7,039 nt of DNA. It comes from an uncultured Acholeplasmataceae bacterium (GTDB lineage Bacteria; Bacillota_I; Bacilli_A; Acholeplasmatales; Acholeplasmataceae). Each line of letters opens with the position of its first letter. Within the stretch, counting starts at the first letter, position 1. Of this stretch, positions 1 through 5,110 are shown in pieces. The DNA lies in contig CAMOAP010000036.1 in NCBI GenBank assembly GCA_946577115.1, positions 1 through 7,039 on the forward strand. The letters run 5' to 3'. The translations under genes and the position numbers were made by a program. The notes under the pieces were generated by a model. It was given only the letters and a program-made list of their open reading frames with translations, made no database searches and was not told the origin of the DNA.

Positions 1-475
1 AAACAAAATCAAAGACAGTTATAGGAGAACGAGAAGTTACAAATTTATCACTAATAACAGCTTTTTTATCTGGCAAATAAGTACCTTCAATAAAATGATT
101 ACAGGAAGGAAAACACGTAAAAGAGTGGTTTTTTAATAAATCTAGTTTTCCTAGAAACATAGGAGCGGCGCAAATAGCTCCAATAACTTTATTAGCATCA
201 ACAAATTTTTGAATTAATTGCAATAAAAAAGTTTCTTTTTCAATAATTTGTGCTACGTAAGGTCCTCCAGGAATAACCAAAAAATCGTATTCTAAATGAT
301 TAATAGTAGATAAATTTGCGTTTGCTTTTACACAAAGACCACTAGAAGACATAACTTCTAATTGAGAATTTAGAGTTGCATTTGTTAAAGGAAGGTCTAT
401 GTGATTTAATAAAGCTCTTGTGACTAAAGCCTCACAATCCTCAAATCCATCATATAAAACTAATAAACCTTTCAT
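1..475 (-). CDS. DJ-1/PfpI family protein (3' end outside the window)
   Basis: The frame reads from an ATG at 475 through 158 codons and is still open at base 1. The protein has the DJ-1/PfpI fold signature: a first strand and turn GLLVLYDGFEDCE (residues 3-15), with Glu15 where family members carry the Glu that lowers the pKa of the nucleophile; the VIPGGP turn (67-72); and a nucleophile elbow GAICAAP with Cys102 (99-105). Near the edge TSRSPITVFDF (147-157) matches the conserved TSRGPGT-xxF/EF stretch, so only about 20-35 residues are probably missing. Members act as glyoxalases or deglycases, redox-sensing chaperones or peptidase-like enzymes; which applies here cannot be read from sequence. 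A ribosome site GGAG lies upstream, but 15 bases from the ATG, which is longer than usual; no alternative in-frame start is evident. It follows rpsO after 110 bases and may have its own promoter. Confidence 0.9.
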   Translation of the reverse strand, partial: MKGLLVLYDGFEDCEALVTRALLNHIDLPLTNATLNSQLEVMSSSGLCVKANANLSTINHLEYDFLVIPGGPYVAQIIEKETFLLQLIQKFVDANKVIGAICAAPMFLGKLDLLKNHSFTCFPSCNHFIEGTYLPDKKAVISDKFVTSRSPITVFDFV

Positions 476-503
476 ATTGTTCGTTGTTTTCTCCTTTTTA
501 TTT

Positions 504-531
504 GTTATGTTTTGGGGTTAGTGAATGTAAA
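504..531 (-). promoter_or_regulatory. Possible promoter of the DJ-1/PfpI gene
   Basis: On the minus strand TTTACA (531-526, 5 of 6 to the -35 consensus) is followed after 16 bases by CATAAC (509-504, 4 of 6 to the -10 consensus). It would start a transcript roughly 20 bases ahead of the coding start, leaving room for the GGAG site. It also lies downstream of a candidate rpsO terminator, which makes a separate transcription unit plausible. In DNA this AT-rich such matches arise easily by chance. Confidence 0.25.
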
Positions 532-545
532 ATTAAATACAAAGG

Positions 546-596
546 AAAATAAAAAAATACCAAAAAAACTATGATATTTTAATTATTAATTTTGGT
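546..596 (-). terminator. Possible Rho-independent terminator of rpsO
   Basis: The minus strand can pair ACCAAAA (596-590) with TTTTGGT (565-559), a 7-bp stem with two G-C pairs and a loop of about 24 bases. It is followed at once by A, seven T, A and four T (558-546). The 5' arm covers the last codons and stop of rpsO. The U-tract is convincing; the stem is weak and its loop long, so this is a candidate only. Confidence 0.35.
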
Positions 597-810
597 TTTC
601 TAAATATTTTAATAAATTACGTCTTTTGCTATTTTTCATAAACAAACCTCTTTTAGAATGAAAATCATGAGGGTTTTTTTTTAAATGTTCACTTAATTGT
701 TTGATTTCTGCTGATAAAATAGCAATTTGAACTTTAGATGAACCTGTGTCTTTTGCAAAAAGTGAATTTTGTTTAATGATTTCTTGTTTTTGTTCTTTGG
801 TTAATGCCAC
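586..810 (-). CDS. rpsO: 30S ribosomal protein S15, C-terminally short
   Basis: S15 binds the central domain of 16S rRNA early in 30S assembly and contributes to a bridge with the 50S subunit. The 74-residue product shows the family landmarks: MALTKEQKQEII start, DTGS (21-24), the helix VQIAILSAEIKQLSEHL (27-43), the rRNA-contacting HDFHSKRGL (48-56) and SKRRNLLKYL (61-70). S15 is usually 85-89 residues and ends with a helix of the type RYxxLIxxLxLRR. Here two tandem TAA stops follow LENQN, so about 15 residues are missing. The start is GTG, chosen because it gives the conserved N-terminus and sits 7 bases behind a strong AAAGGAG. It follows darA after 71 bases with no clear promoter in between, so the two may be co-transcribed. 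No frameshift inside the retained part is visible. Confidence 0.96.
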   Translation of the reverse strand: MALTKEQKQEIIKQNSLFAKDTGSSKVQIAILSAEIKQLSEHLKKNPHDFHSKRGLFMKNSKRRNLLKYLENQN

Positions 811-817
811 GTAAAAA

Positions 818-824
818 CTCCTTT
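818..824 (-). promoter_or_regulatory. Shine-Dalgarno site fixing the GTG start of rpsO
   Basis: AAAGGAG on the minus strand ends 7 bases before the GTG at 810-808. It is among the strongest ribosome-binding sites in the window and supports GTG as the true start, as no ATG precedes the conserved ALTKEQ segment. Confidence 0.8.
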
Positions 825-881
825 TTTTAATTTAAATTTGGTTGAATTTGATAGGTTTTAGGTTTGATAAAATTATTAATG

Positions 882-1205
882 TTAAACTTTTAAAAATTGG
901 TCCACATCAAGAACAAAAATCGTTGCTCCACCCACAGAAACTTCGGTAGGAAAAGAATTATAAGCACTAAACTCATTGATGACATTATTTGGAATCATTT
1001 GAGTTTTTTTATGAGAATGGGCTTTTATAATTTCTAAAGCTTTGAATATTTGTTCTTCTTTTACTCCTAAAATAAAAGTTGCATTAGCTTCTTTTAAAAA
1101 ACCTCCTTTAGTAGTTAATCTAGTTGTAAAAAAACTATTTTCTATTAAAGATTGTTGTACTTTGTTAGCATCGTGACTAGAAACGATAGCTATAATTAAT
1201 TTCAT
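882..1205 (-). CDS. darA: Cyclic di-AMP receptor, PII-like (DarA/PstA/YaaQ family)
   Basis: This 107-residue protein has the length and layout of the DarA/PstA family, trimeric PII-like cytosolic proteins that bind the second messenger c-di-AMP between subunits; their downstream target is mostly unknown. Visible landmarks are MKLIIAIV (1-8), TTKGGFLKEANATFILGV (31-48) and the C-terminal VGGATIFVLDVDQF (91-104). From memory of the S. aureus PstA structure, ligand contacts include Thr28, Phe36, Leu37, Asn41 and Gly47, and all five are present at the same positions; Arg26 of that protein is Phe here. The ATG at 1205 is preferred because family members begin MKxI. An in-frame GTG at 1214 would add three residues (MDN). 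Neither start has a good Shine-Dalgarno, and a -10 box lies just upstream. The usual Firmicute neighbours (tmk, holB) are absent; the gene sits between metI and rpsO. Confidence 0.93.
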   Translation of the reverse strand: MKLIIAIVSSHDANKVQQSLIENSFFTTRLTTKGGFLKEANATFILGVKEEQIFKALEIIKAHSHKKTQMIPNNVINEFSAYNSFPTEVSVGGATIFVLDVDQFLKV

Positions 1206-1220
1206 ATTATCCACAAGAAT

Positions 1221-1249
1221 ATTATACCTTATTTTGCTTTCTTTGATGA
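1221..1249 (-). promoter_or_regulatory. Promoter of darA (perfect -10 box)
   Basis: TATAAT (1226-1221) is a perfect -10 hexamer on the minus strand. A weak -35, TCATCA (1249-1244, 3 of 6), lies 17 bases upstream. Start of transcription 6-8 bases downstream would fall near 1215-1213, which is at the alternative GTG codon and about 8-10 bases ahead of the ATG. The darA mRNA would then be nearly or fully leaderless, and the unit would probably run on into rpsO. Confidence 0.55.
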
Positions 1250-1265
1250 AAAAAAAGACTAAATT

Positions 1266-1294
1266 GTGGGAAAAAAATGAACCAAAAGTGGGTG
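1266..1294 (-). repeat. C-rich element upstream of darA, shared with metN upstream region
   Basis: In the 120-base darA/metI gap the plus strand reads GTGGG, seven A, TGAA (1266-1281) and then AAAGTGGGTG (1285-1294). Both pieces recur upstream of metN at 3904-3924. On the transcribed (minus) strand this is a T-tract flanked by CCCAC. It lies about 60 bases upstream of the darA ATG. Its function is unknown; it could be a regulator site or chance. Confidence 0.25.
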
Positions 1295-1325
1295 GGAGGA
1301 AACAAATCGTGAAAAATAGATGTGA

Positions 1326-2027
1326 TTAGTGTTTATTAAGGGCAAAAGCAATTCGATTTCCTATAAAATAAATTGTTTGAGTTAAAATAAAGGTAAGCAA
1401 AACAGATACTATAATTAAATCAAATCGAGTAAAAAAAGGTTCAAAATCATAATGTCCATTATAGCCATTATCAATTGCAACTGCTGCAATACCTTGATGC
1501 CCTACAATTTGCAAAACAGAAGAATAAGCAATGGAAGTGATAAAAAGAGAAGCTAGTTTTAAAATGATATCAGAACGGGTTTCTGTTAACAAAAATTTAG
1601 TCACAAATTGAAATTTAGTTGCCCCCAAACTAAATGATGTTTGGTATAATTCTGGATTAGTAGTTAAAAAAACTTGTTCACAATGGCGAGCAAAAAGGGG
1701 CGTAATAACCAAAACTAAGAAAAAAAGAGCAGTACCAAAGCCATAACCCATGCGCAAATAAGGGATTAAAACTAATTTTAGTAATAAAACAATTAAGATT
1801 AAAAAGGGAGTAGAAATAAAAAAATTCATCAAACTATTTAAAATCCAATATCTTTTATAATGTTTTTTTATTTTTAATAAATATAATAAAACTCCTAAAA
1901 TCAACCCTAGAAAAAAAGCAATAAAACAACCTATTAAAGTAATTTTAAGAGTTTCTTTAAAACCATTCAATACCAATTTATTTTTAACTAAAACATTCAA
2001 CAAACGAATAAAAATATTATTTTCCAT
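1326..2027 (-). CDS. metI: ABC importer permease, methionine (MetI) type
   Basis: This 233-residue integral membrane protein is the pore subunit of a MetNQI-type importer. Five hydrophobic segments are visible at about residues 27-52, 62-90, 96-113, 154-172 and 203-224, matching the five-helix MetI plan and length. The cytoplasmic coupling loop that docks on the ATPase is at 127-150 (LYQTSFSLGATKFQFVTKFLL): the GAT-xxQ core (135-140) is kept while the usual Glu-Ala-Ala is changed to Thr-Ser-Phe. It is the last gene of metN-metQ-metI, starting 12 bases after the metQ stop. The ATG at 2027 lies in the second copy of a perfect 13-bp duplication, with only a weak GGA site 8 bases upstream. No terminator hairpin is evident downstream. 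Methionine as substrate is inferred from the family of all three subunits; another amino acid cannot be excluded. Confidence 0.9.
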   Translation of the reverse strand: MENNIFIRLLNVLVKNKLVLNGFKETLKITLIGCFIAFFLGLILGVLLYLLKIKKHYKRYWILNSLMNFFISTPFLILIVLLLKLVLIPYLRMGYGFGTALFFLVLVITPLFARHCEQVFLTTNPELYQTSFSLGATKFQFVTKFLLTETRSDIILKLASLFITSIAYSSVLQIVGHQGIAAVAIDNGYNGHYDFEPFFTRFDLIIVSVLLTFILTQTIYFIGNRIAFALNKH

Positions 2028-2045
2028 TAATTTTTTCCATTAATT
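2020..2045 (-). repeat. Perfect 13-bp tandem duplication at the metQ/metI junction
   Basis: The unit AATTAATGGAAAA occurs twice head to tail on the minus strand (2045-2033 and 2032-2020). Each copy contains an ATG. The first ATG (2040) overlaps the metQ stop as TAATG but is out of frame with metI, because 13 is not a multiple of three; it opens a 7-codon reading frame ending at 2017. The second ATG (2027) is the metI start. Confidence 0.9.
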
Positions 2046-3083
2046 AGAAACAGGAGAAGCGCCTGTTTTGCCTAAATATTTATCTTTAATGTTTTTACTT
2101 ATTTGTTTAACTTCATTTCTTGGAATCATATAAAAATTGGTTGCAAATGGCTTTGCTTCCATATATACAATAGCTTCTTCTTCTTTTAAAATATCTTTTA
2201 AAATTTTAATTTTCCAGTCATTCTCATTATTGTTAGTAGTTACTAAAGAAATGGTATAAGAATAAAGAATATCATCTAACTCATTGGGTTTTTGCATTGT
2301 TCCTAGTGATATAAATTTATTTATTCCCAATCCCATAACAGTAGGATAATTAAGACATAAATCAAAATCATTAGTAGCTAGAAATCTAGAGGTAATTTTG
2401 TTTAAATCTGGTTCAGTAGTGTATTCTATAGTAGGATATAGATAAGTAGATTTAAAATCTATAGTTTTTAAATTAAATTGTTCTTCAGTACTAAGAGTGC
2501 GCCTTGGGTTTATTTCTTCTATAATTTTTAATTCTTGCAACACACGCAAAGCTAAAGAACGTTGAAAATTATCTTGTGGAATCAAAATTTTAAGGTTGTT
2601 AGGATGGTTTTTTTTTTGAATTATTGCTAAATGATTAAAAGTATTAGGTTTAGCAAAAAGACCAAATTTAGCTAAATAAACTGCTTGGCTAAACGTTAAT
2701 TTGTCTTGATCTGGGATATTTGATTGTTCTTTGTTAAAAATATTTAGATCATGTACATGAGCGTCTAATTTGGCATCAACTTGTTTGTTTAAAAGCAATT
2801 CATTGGTTTGTTTAAATCCCAAACTTAAATATTGAACATCTAAATCAATATTGTATTCTTTTAAACGGTCTTTGGCATATCCCTCTAAAAAATCTTTAAT
2901 AGTTGGCAAAGCAGTTGCTACTTTTAATTTATGGGTTTGTTTGTTATAAGGTTTATTAGCTGAAAAATTTTTAGTATCCCACAGAAAATAACCCAAAAGC
3001 AAATTACAAAAAAGAGAAATAGTTAATGAATAAAATATTAGATTTTTTTTAGTTTTGGAAGATAAAGAAGATAATTTAAACAT
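2040..3083 (-). CDS. metQ: ABC importer substrate-binding protein, NlpA/MetQ family
   Basis: This is the extracytoplasmic binding subunit that delivers substrate to the MetNI transporter. The 347-residue product has a basic N-terminus (SSKTKKN) and one hydrophobic segment (about 15-34), then a binding domain from about residue 50. NlpA/MetQ-like landmarks are HKLKVATALP (51-60), VDAKLDAHVHDLNIFNKEQ (102-120, compare the family's DANFFQHVPYLDxFNKE) and a later NDFDLCLNYPTVMGLGIN (compare AAVINTNYALEAGLN). The single Cys near the anchor is preceded by Ser-Leu-Phe, which is not a lipobox, so it is probably tethered by an uncleaved anchor rather than lipid. The domain is somewhat longer than usual. 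I chose the ATG at 3083: AAGAG lies 9 bases upstream. The earlier ATG at 3140 has no ribosome site, adds 19 unlikely residues and lies in a hairpin arm. The gap to metN is 81 bases. Confidence 0.85.
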   Translation of the reverse strand: MFKLSSLSSKTKKNLIFYSLTISLFCNLLLGYFLWDTKNFSANKPYNKQTHKLKVATALPTIKDFLEGYAKDRLKEYNIDLDVQYLSLGFKQTNELLLNKQVDAKLDAHVHDLNIFNKEQSNIPDQDKLTFSQAVYLAKFGLFAKPNTFNHLAIIQKKNHPNNLKILIPQDNFQRSLALRVLQELKIIEEINPRRTLSTEEQFNLKTIDFKSTYLYPTIEYTTEPDLNKITSRFLATNDFDLCLNYPTVMGLGINKFISLGTMQKPNELDDILYSYTISLVTTNNNENDWKIKILKDILKEEEAIVYMEAKPFATNFYMIPRNEVKQISKNIKDKYLGKTGASPVSN

Positions 3084-3133
3084 ATAATGTGTCTCTTTTC
3101 TAAGGAATTTTATTATTAATATTTTGTTTGATA

Positions 3134-3181
3134 AAAACATTTTTATGATAAAAAAGGATAAAATTTAGATAAAAATGTTTT
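3134..3181 (-). repeat. 13-bp perfect inverted repeat spanning the metN stop
   Basis: AAAACATTTTTAT (3134-3146) and ATAAAAATGTTTT (3169-3181) are exact reverse complements separated by 22 bases. One arm is the last codons of metN; the other lies just after its stop. As minus-strand RNA it forms a 13-bp stem with a single G-C pair, followed by a short U-run. The same stretch holds four spaced copies of TTTTATC. It could be a weak attenuator between metN and metQ or an mRNA-stability element; the low GC makes strong termination unlikely. Confidence 0.6.
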
Positions 3182-3860
3182 GATAAGAAGTAGCTTCAAA
3201 TTTAAAAGAAGGATTAAGGATAGAAATTTTAGCTAATTTTCCTTGTTCCAAAATAGCTACACGGTGGCACAAACTTTTAATTACTGCAACATTATGAGAA
3301 ACTAAAACAATTGTAGTTTTTATTTTTTGATTGGTTTTTTGCAATAATTTCAAAATCTCTTGACTTGTCATTTCATCCAGGGCAAAAGTAGGCTCGTCAC
3401 AAAAAATAATTTTAGGCTCATAAACTAAGGCACGCGCAATGGCTACACGTTGTTTTTGTCCGCCAGAAAGTGTTTGAGGATAAGCATTTTTAAATTGGCT
3501 CAGTCCTACAAAATCTAGTATTTTATTTACTTTAATAATAATTTTTTTTTCAGAAGTGCTTCTTATTTCTAAAGGAAGAGACACATTTTCAAAAACATTT
3601 AAATTACTCAAAAGATTAAAATTTTGAAAAATCATAGCACTTTCTAGATGACTAAAAGTTTTTTGAATGGAAGAATTAGCATTTTTATCAGGCAACATAA
3701 AACCATTCATAATTTTTAATAACGTAGTTTTGCCAGAACCCGAAGTTCCTACTAACCCAAAGATTTCACCTTTCAAAACTGTAAGTGAAATGTTTTTTAA
3801 AACTGGCATTTTTTCTTTTTTAAGGCAAAAAGTTTTTGAAAGATTATTAATTTTAATCAT
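3165..3860 (-). CDS. metN: ABC importer ATP-binding protein, MetN type, lacking the C-terminal regulatory domain
   Basis: This cytoplasmic ATPase powers the MetI permease. The 231-residue product has all nucleotide-binding motifs: Walker A GTSGSGKT (38-45), Q-loop MIFQNFNLL (76-84), signature LSGGQKQRVAIARAL (131-145), Walker B IIFCDEP (151-157) and H-loop VSHN (187-190). Two oddities are visible. The segment between Walker A and the Q-loop is about a dozen residues shorter than in E. coli MetN and lacks the usual GxVxVDG strand. The D-loop reads FALD instead of SALD. The protein ends soon after the ATPase core, so the C-terminal ferredoxin-like (NIL) domain that lets methionine inhibit transport in about 340-residue MetN proteins is absent. 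AAGGA sits 7 bases before the ATG. It is the first gene of metN-metQ-metI. The MetN call rests partly on its neighbours; the core alone could belong to related amino-acid importers. Confidence 0.88.
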   Translation of the reverse strand: MIKINNLSKTFCLKKEKMPVLKNISLTVLKGEIFGLVGTSGSGKTTLLKIMNGFMLPDKNANSSIQKTFSHLESAMIFQNFNLLSNLNVFENVSLPLEIRSTSEKKIIIKVNKILDFVGLSQFKNAYPQTLSGGQKQRVAIARALVYEPKIIFCDEPTFALDEMTSQEILKLLQKTNQKIKTTIVLVSHNVAVIKSLCHRVAILEQGKLAKISILNPSFKFEATSYQNIFI

Positions 3861-3903
3861 AAATAATTCCTTGTTTATTGTTTTTTTGAATTTAATTAAT
3901 TGG

Positions 3904-3924
3904 AAAGTGGGTGAAAAAAATGAA
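3904..3924 (-). repeat. C-rich element upstream of metN, shared with darA upstream region
   Basis: The plus strand reads AAAGTGGGTG followed by seven A and TGAA. Positions 3907-3924 match 1266-1281 except for a two-base gap, and 3904-3913 match 1285-1294 exactly. It lies about 45-65 bases upstream of the metN start, in the spacer after rluD where I find no convincing -10 box. It may be an operator, promoter part or chance. Confidence 0.25.
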
Positions 3925-3964
3925 AAACGCTAAAACAAAAATGATGAAGAAAAGTTTAAAAAAT

Positions 3965-4876
3965 TCAATTGGAGTCAGTAAAAGTTTGTAAAAGTTTTTC
4001 AAAATTATTAGGTAAGGGTGCTTCCAAAATAAGATTTTGATTGGTGATAGGGTGGGTGAATTTTAGTATTTTAGAATGCAAAAATTGACCTAAAGGAGTA
4101 ATATGTTGTGACGAGTCGTAAAGTAGATCTCCTACAATGGGACGTTTTAGAAAAGAAAAATGTGCTCTTAGTTGATGAGTTCTTCCTGTTTCCAAATTAC
4201 ATTCCACCAAAGAAAAGTGAGCAAAGCGTTGCAAAGTTTTAAAATGAGTAACAGCAGTTTTACCATCAGGCATAACTTGCATTTTTAATCGATTATGAGG
4301 ATTTCTTCCAATAGGCAATTTAATAGTGCCTTTATCTTCTAAAAAACCTTCAATTAAAGCCCAATAAATTTTGGTAATTTTTCTTTGCTGGAACGCAATT
4401 TGTAATTTATCACTTACATCATTAGTTTTGGCAATCATTAATAAACCAGTAGTATTTTTATCAAGTCTATGCACGATACCAGGTCTTTGGGTATCTATAT
4501 GACTTAAAGTTTGAAATTGGTGTAACAATCCATTAACTAAGGTTGTTTCTTGAAAACTTAAAGAAGGATGCACTACCAAATTGGCAGGTTTATTGATAAC
4601 TGCTAAATAAGGATCTTCATAAATGATGTCTAAATTAAGATTTTGAGGAGTTTTTAAATTAATACATTCCTGAGTTTGAAGGATGATAACTGTAATTAGA
4701 TCTTGAGGTTTTAGCAAATAACTTTTTTTAGAAGGTTTGGTGTTGACCAAAATTTGTTGTGACAAAATTAATTTTTGACATTGGCTTTTATTTAAATTAA
4801 TTTGAGTCAATAAAAAATGATCCAAACGTTGAAATGCCTCACTGGCAGAAATAAGAAACTCTTTTTTTTTATTCAT
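3965..4876 (-). CDS. rluD: 23S rRNA pseudouridine synthase, RluA/RluD family
   Basis: The enzyme converts uridines in 23S rRNA to pseudouridine. The 303-residue product has an N-terminal S4-like RNA-binding domain (about 10-70, RLDHFLLTQ...NKSQCQKLI...ILVN) and then the catalytic domain. Motifs seen are VINKPANLVVHP (93-104), GIVHRLDKNTTGLLMIAK (133-150) with catalytic Asp139, YWALIEG (171-177), ETGRTHQLRAHF (229-240) and RPIVGDLLY (245-253). Length and domain order fit RluD and Bacillus YlyB; which uridines are modified cannot be told, because RluC-type paralogs look alike. AAGG lies 8 bases before the ATG at 4876. It ends in TGA, evidence for the standard code. In many Firmicutes this gene follows lspA, which is not here; it lies 234 bases after ftsH and 104 bases before metN. 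Confidence 0.95.
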   Translation of the reverse strand: MNKKKEFLISASEAFQRLDHFLLTQINLNKSQCQKLILSQQILVNTKPSKKSYLLKPQDLITVIILQTQECINLKTPQNLNLDIIYEDPYLAVINKPANLVVHPSLSFQETTLVNGLLHQFQTLSHIDTQRPGIVHRLDKNTTGLLMIAKTNDVSDKLQIAFQQRKITKIYWALIEGFLEDKGTIKLPIGRNPHNRLKMQVMPDGKTAVTHFKTLQRFAHFSLVECNLETGRTHQLRAHFSFLKRPIVGDLLYDSSQHITPLGQFLHSKILKFTHPITNQNLILEAPLPNNFEKLLQTFTDSN

Positions 4877-4975
4877 GTAAAAAGCCTTGTTTTCTAAAAG
4901 TTAAAAAATGTAGTAAAAAAATTGGGTTGCAAAAAAGACAAAATAATAAAAAGGTTAAAAAAATAAGAAAAGGGT

Positions 4976-5037
4976 TTCGTGATAAAATTAAATTATCATA
5001 ACGAACACCAACTCTAAGCAAACTTAAAATTGGTGTT
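4976..5037 (-). other. Two stacked RNA hairpins between ftsH and rluD
   Basis: As minus-strand RNA, 5037-5004 folds into a 15-bp stem closed by a UUUG tetraloop: AACACCAA pairs with TTGGTGTT, then three pairs including two G-U, then UAAG with CUUA. On the plus strand those G-U pairs become C-A mismatches, so the structure is stable only for transcription in the ftsH direction. A second hairpin at 5005-4976 pairs TTCG with CGAA and TGATAA with TTATCA around a 7-base loop, with a 3-base bulge. A T-rich run follows (4971-4953). The pair starts 73 bases after the ftsH stop and ends about 100 bases before rluD. It could be an ftsH terminator, a processing site, a rluD leader or a small RNA. The rest of the 4877-5110 gap shows no gene. 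Confidence 0.5.
4992..5021 (-). promoter_or_regulatory. Weak candidate promoter for rluD
   Basis: TTGCTT (5021-5016, 3 of 6 to -35) and GATAAT (4997-4992, 5 of 6 to -10) are 18 bases apart on the minus strand. A start here would give rluD a leader of about 105-110 bases. The boxes overlap the hairpins, so the hairpins could instead explain these bases. Confidence 0.2.
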
Positions 5038-5110
5038 AATTGTAAAGATATTGTTGGTTTTTGTAAGAAAGCTGGTTTTTAGAAATAAAAAAAATAGATT
5101 GAATTTAAGT

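Noticed and set aside
811..884. Possible separate rpsO promoter (TTAACA over the darA stop)
   Set aside because: No -10-like hexamer lies 15-19 bases downstream, so co-transcription from the darA promoter is simpler.
1294..1329. Plus-strand GGGAGG followed 9 bases later by GTG, a good-looking translation start
   Set aside because: The frame ends after six codons (TAG at 1327-1329) and runs into the antisense of metI, so it is not a gene; the G-rich run is discussed with the C-rich element.
3084..3140. Longer metQ start at the ATG at 3140
   Set aside because: It has no Shine-Dalgarno, lies in an arm of an inverted repeat, and adds 19 residues ahead of an already sufficient basic N-terminus and anchor.
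3667..3933. Plus-strand open frame of 88 codons
   Set aside because: It is antisense to the start of metN, whose Walker A and upstream ribosome site explain the bases; it has no ribosome site and no recognisable family.
3861..3964. Riboswitch or T-box upstream of the methionine importer
   Set aside because: The spacer is only 104 bases, has no stable stems, and shows neither SAM-riboswitch nor T-box landmarks.
4877..5080. Minus-strand frame of about 68 codons without ATG before rluD, reading like a hydrophobic peptide
   Set aside because: It has no acceptable start or ribosome site; the hydrophobic run follows simply from T-rich DNA, and the better-supported hairpins occupy its first half.
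5050..5093. Two imperfect copies of a TGGTTTTT-AGAAA-like unit after ftsH
   Set aside because: They are short, imperfect and low-complexity, and not distinguishable from chance in T/A-rich spacer.
4976..5110. tRNA or known small RNA (SRP RNA, tmRNA) after ftsH
   Set aside because: The GTTCG fragment is not in a cloverleaf context, there is no acceptor stem, and the SRP GGAA-loop signature is absent.
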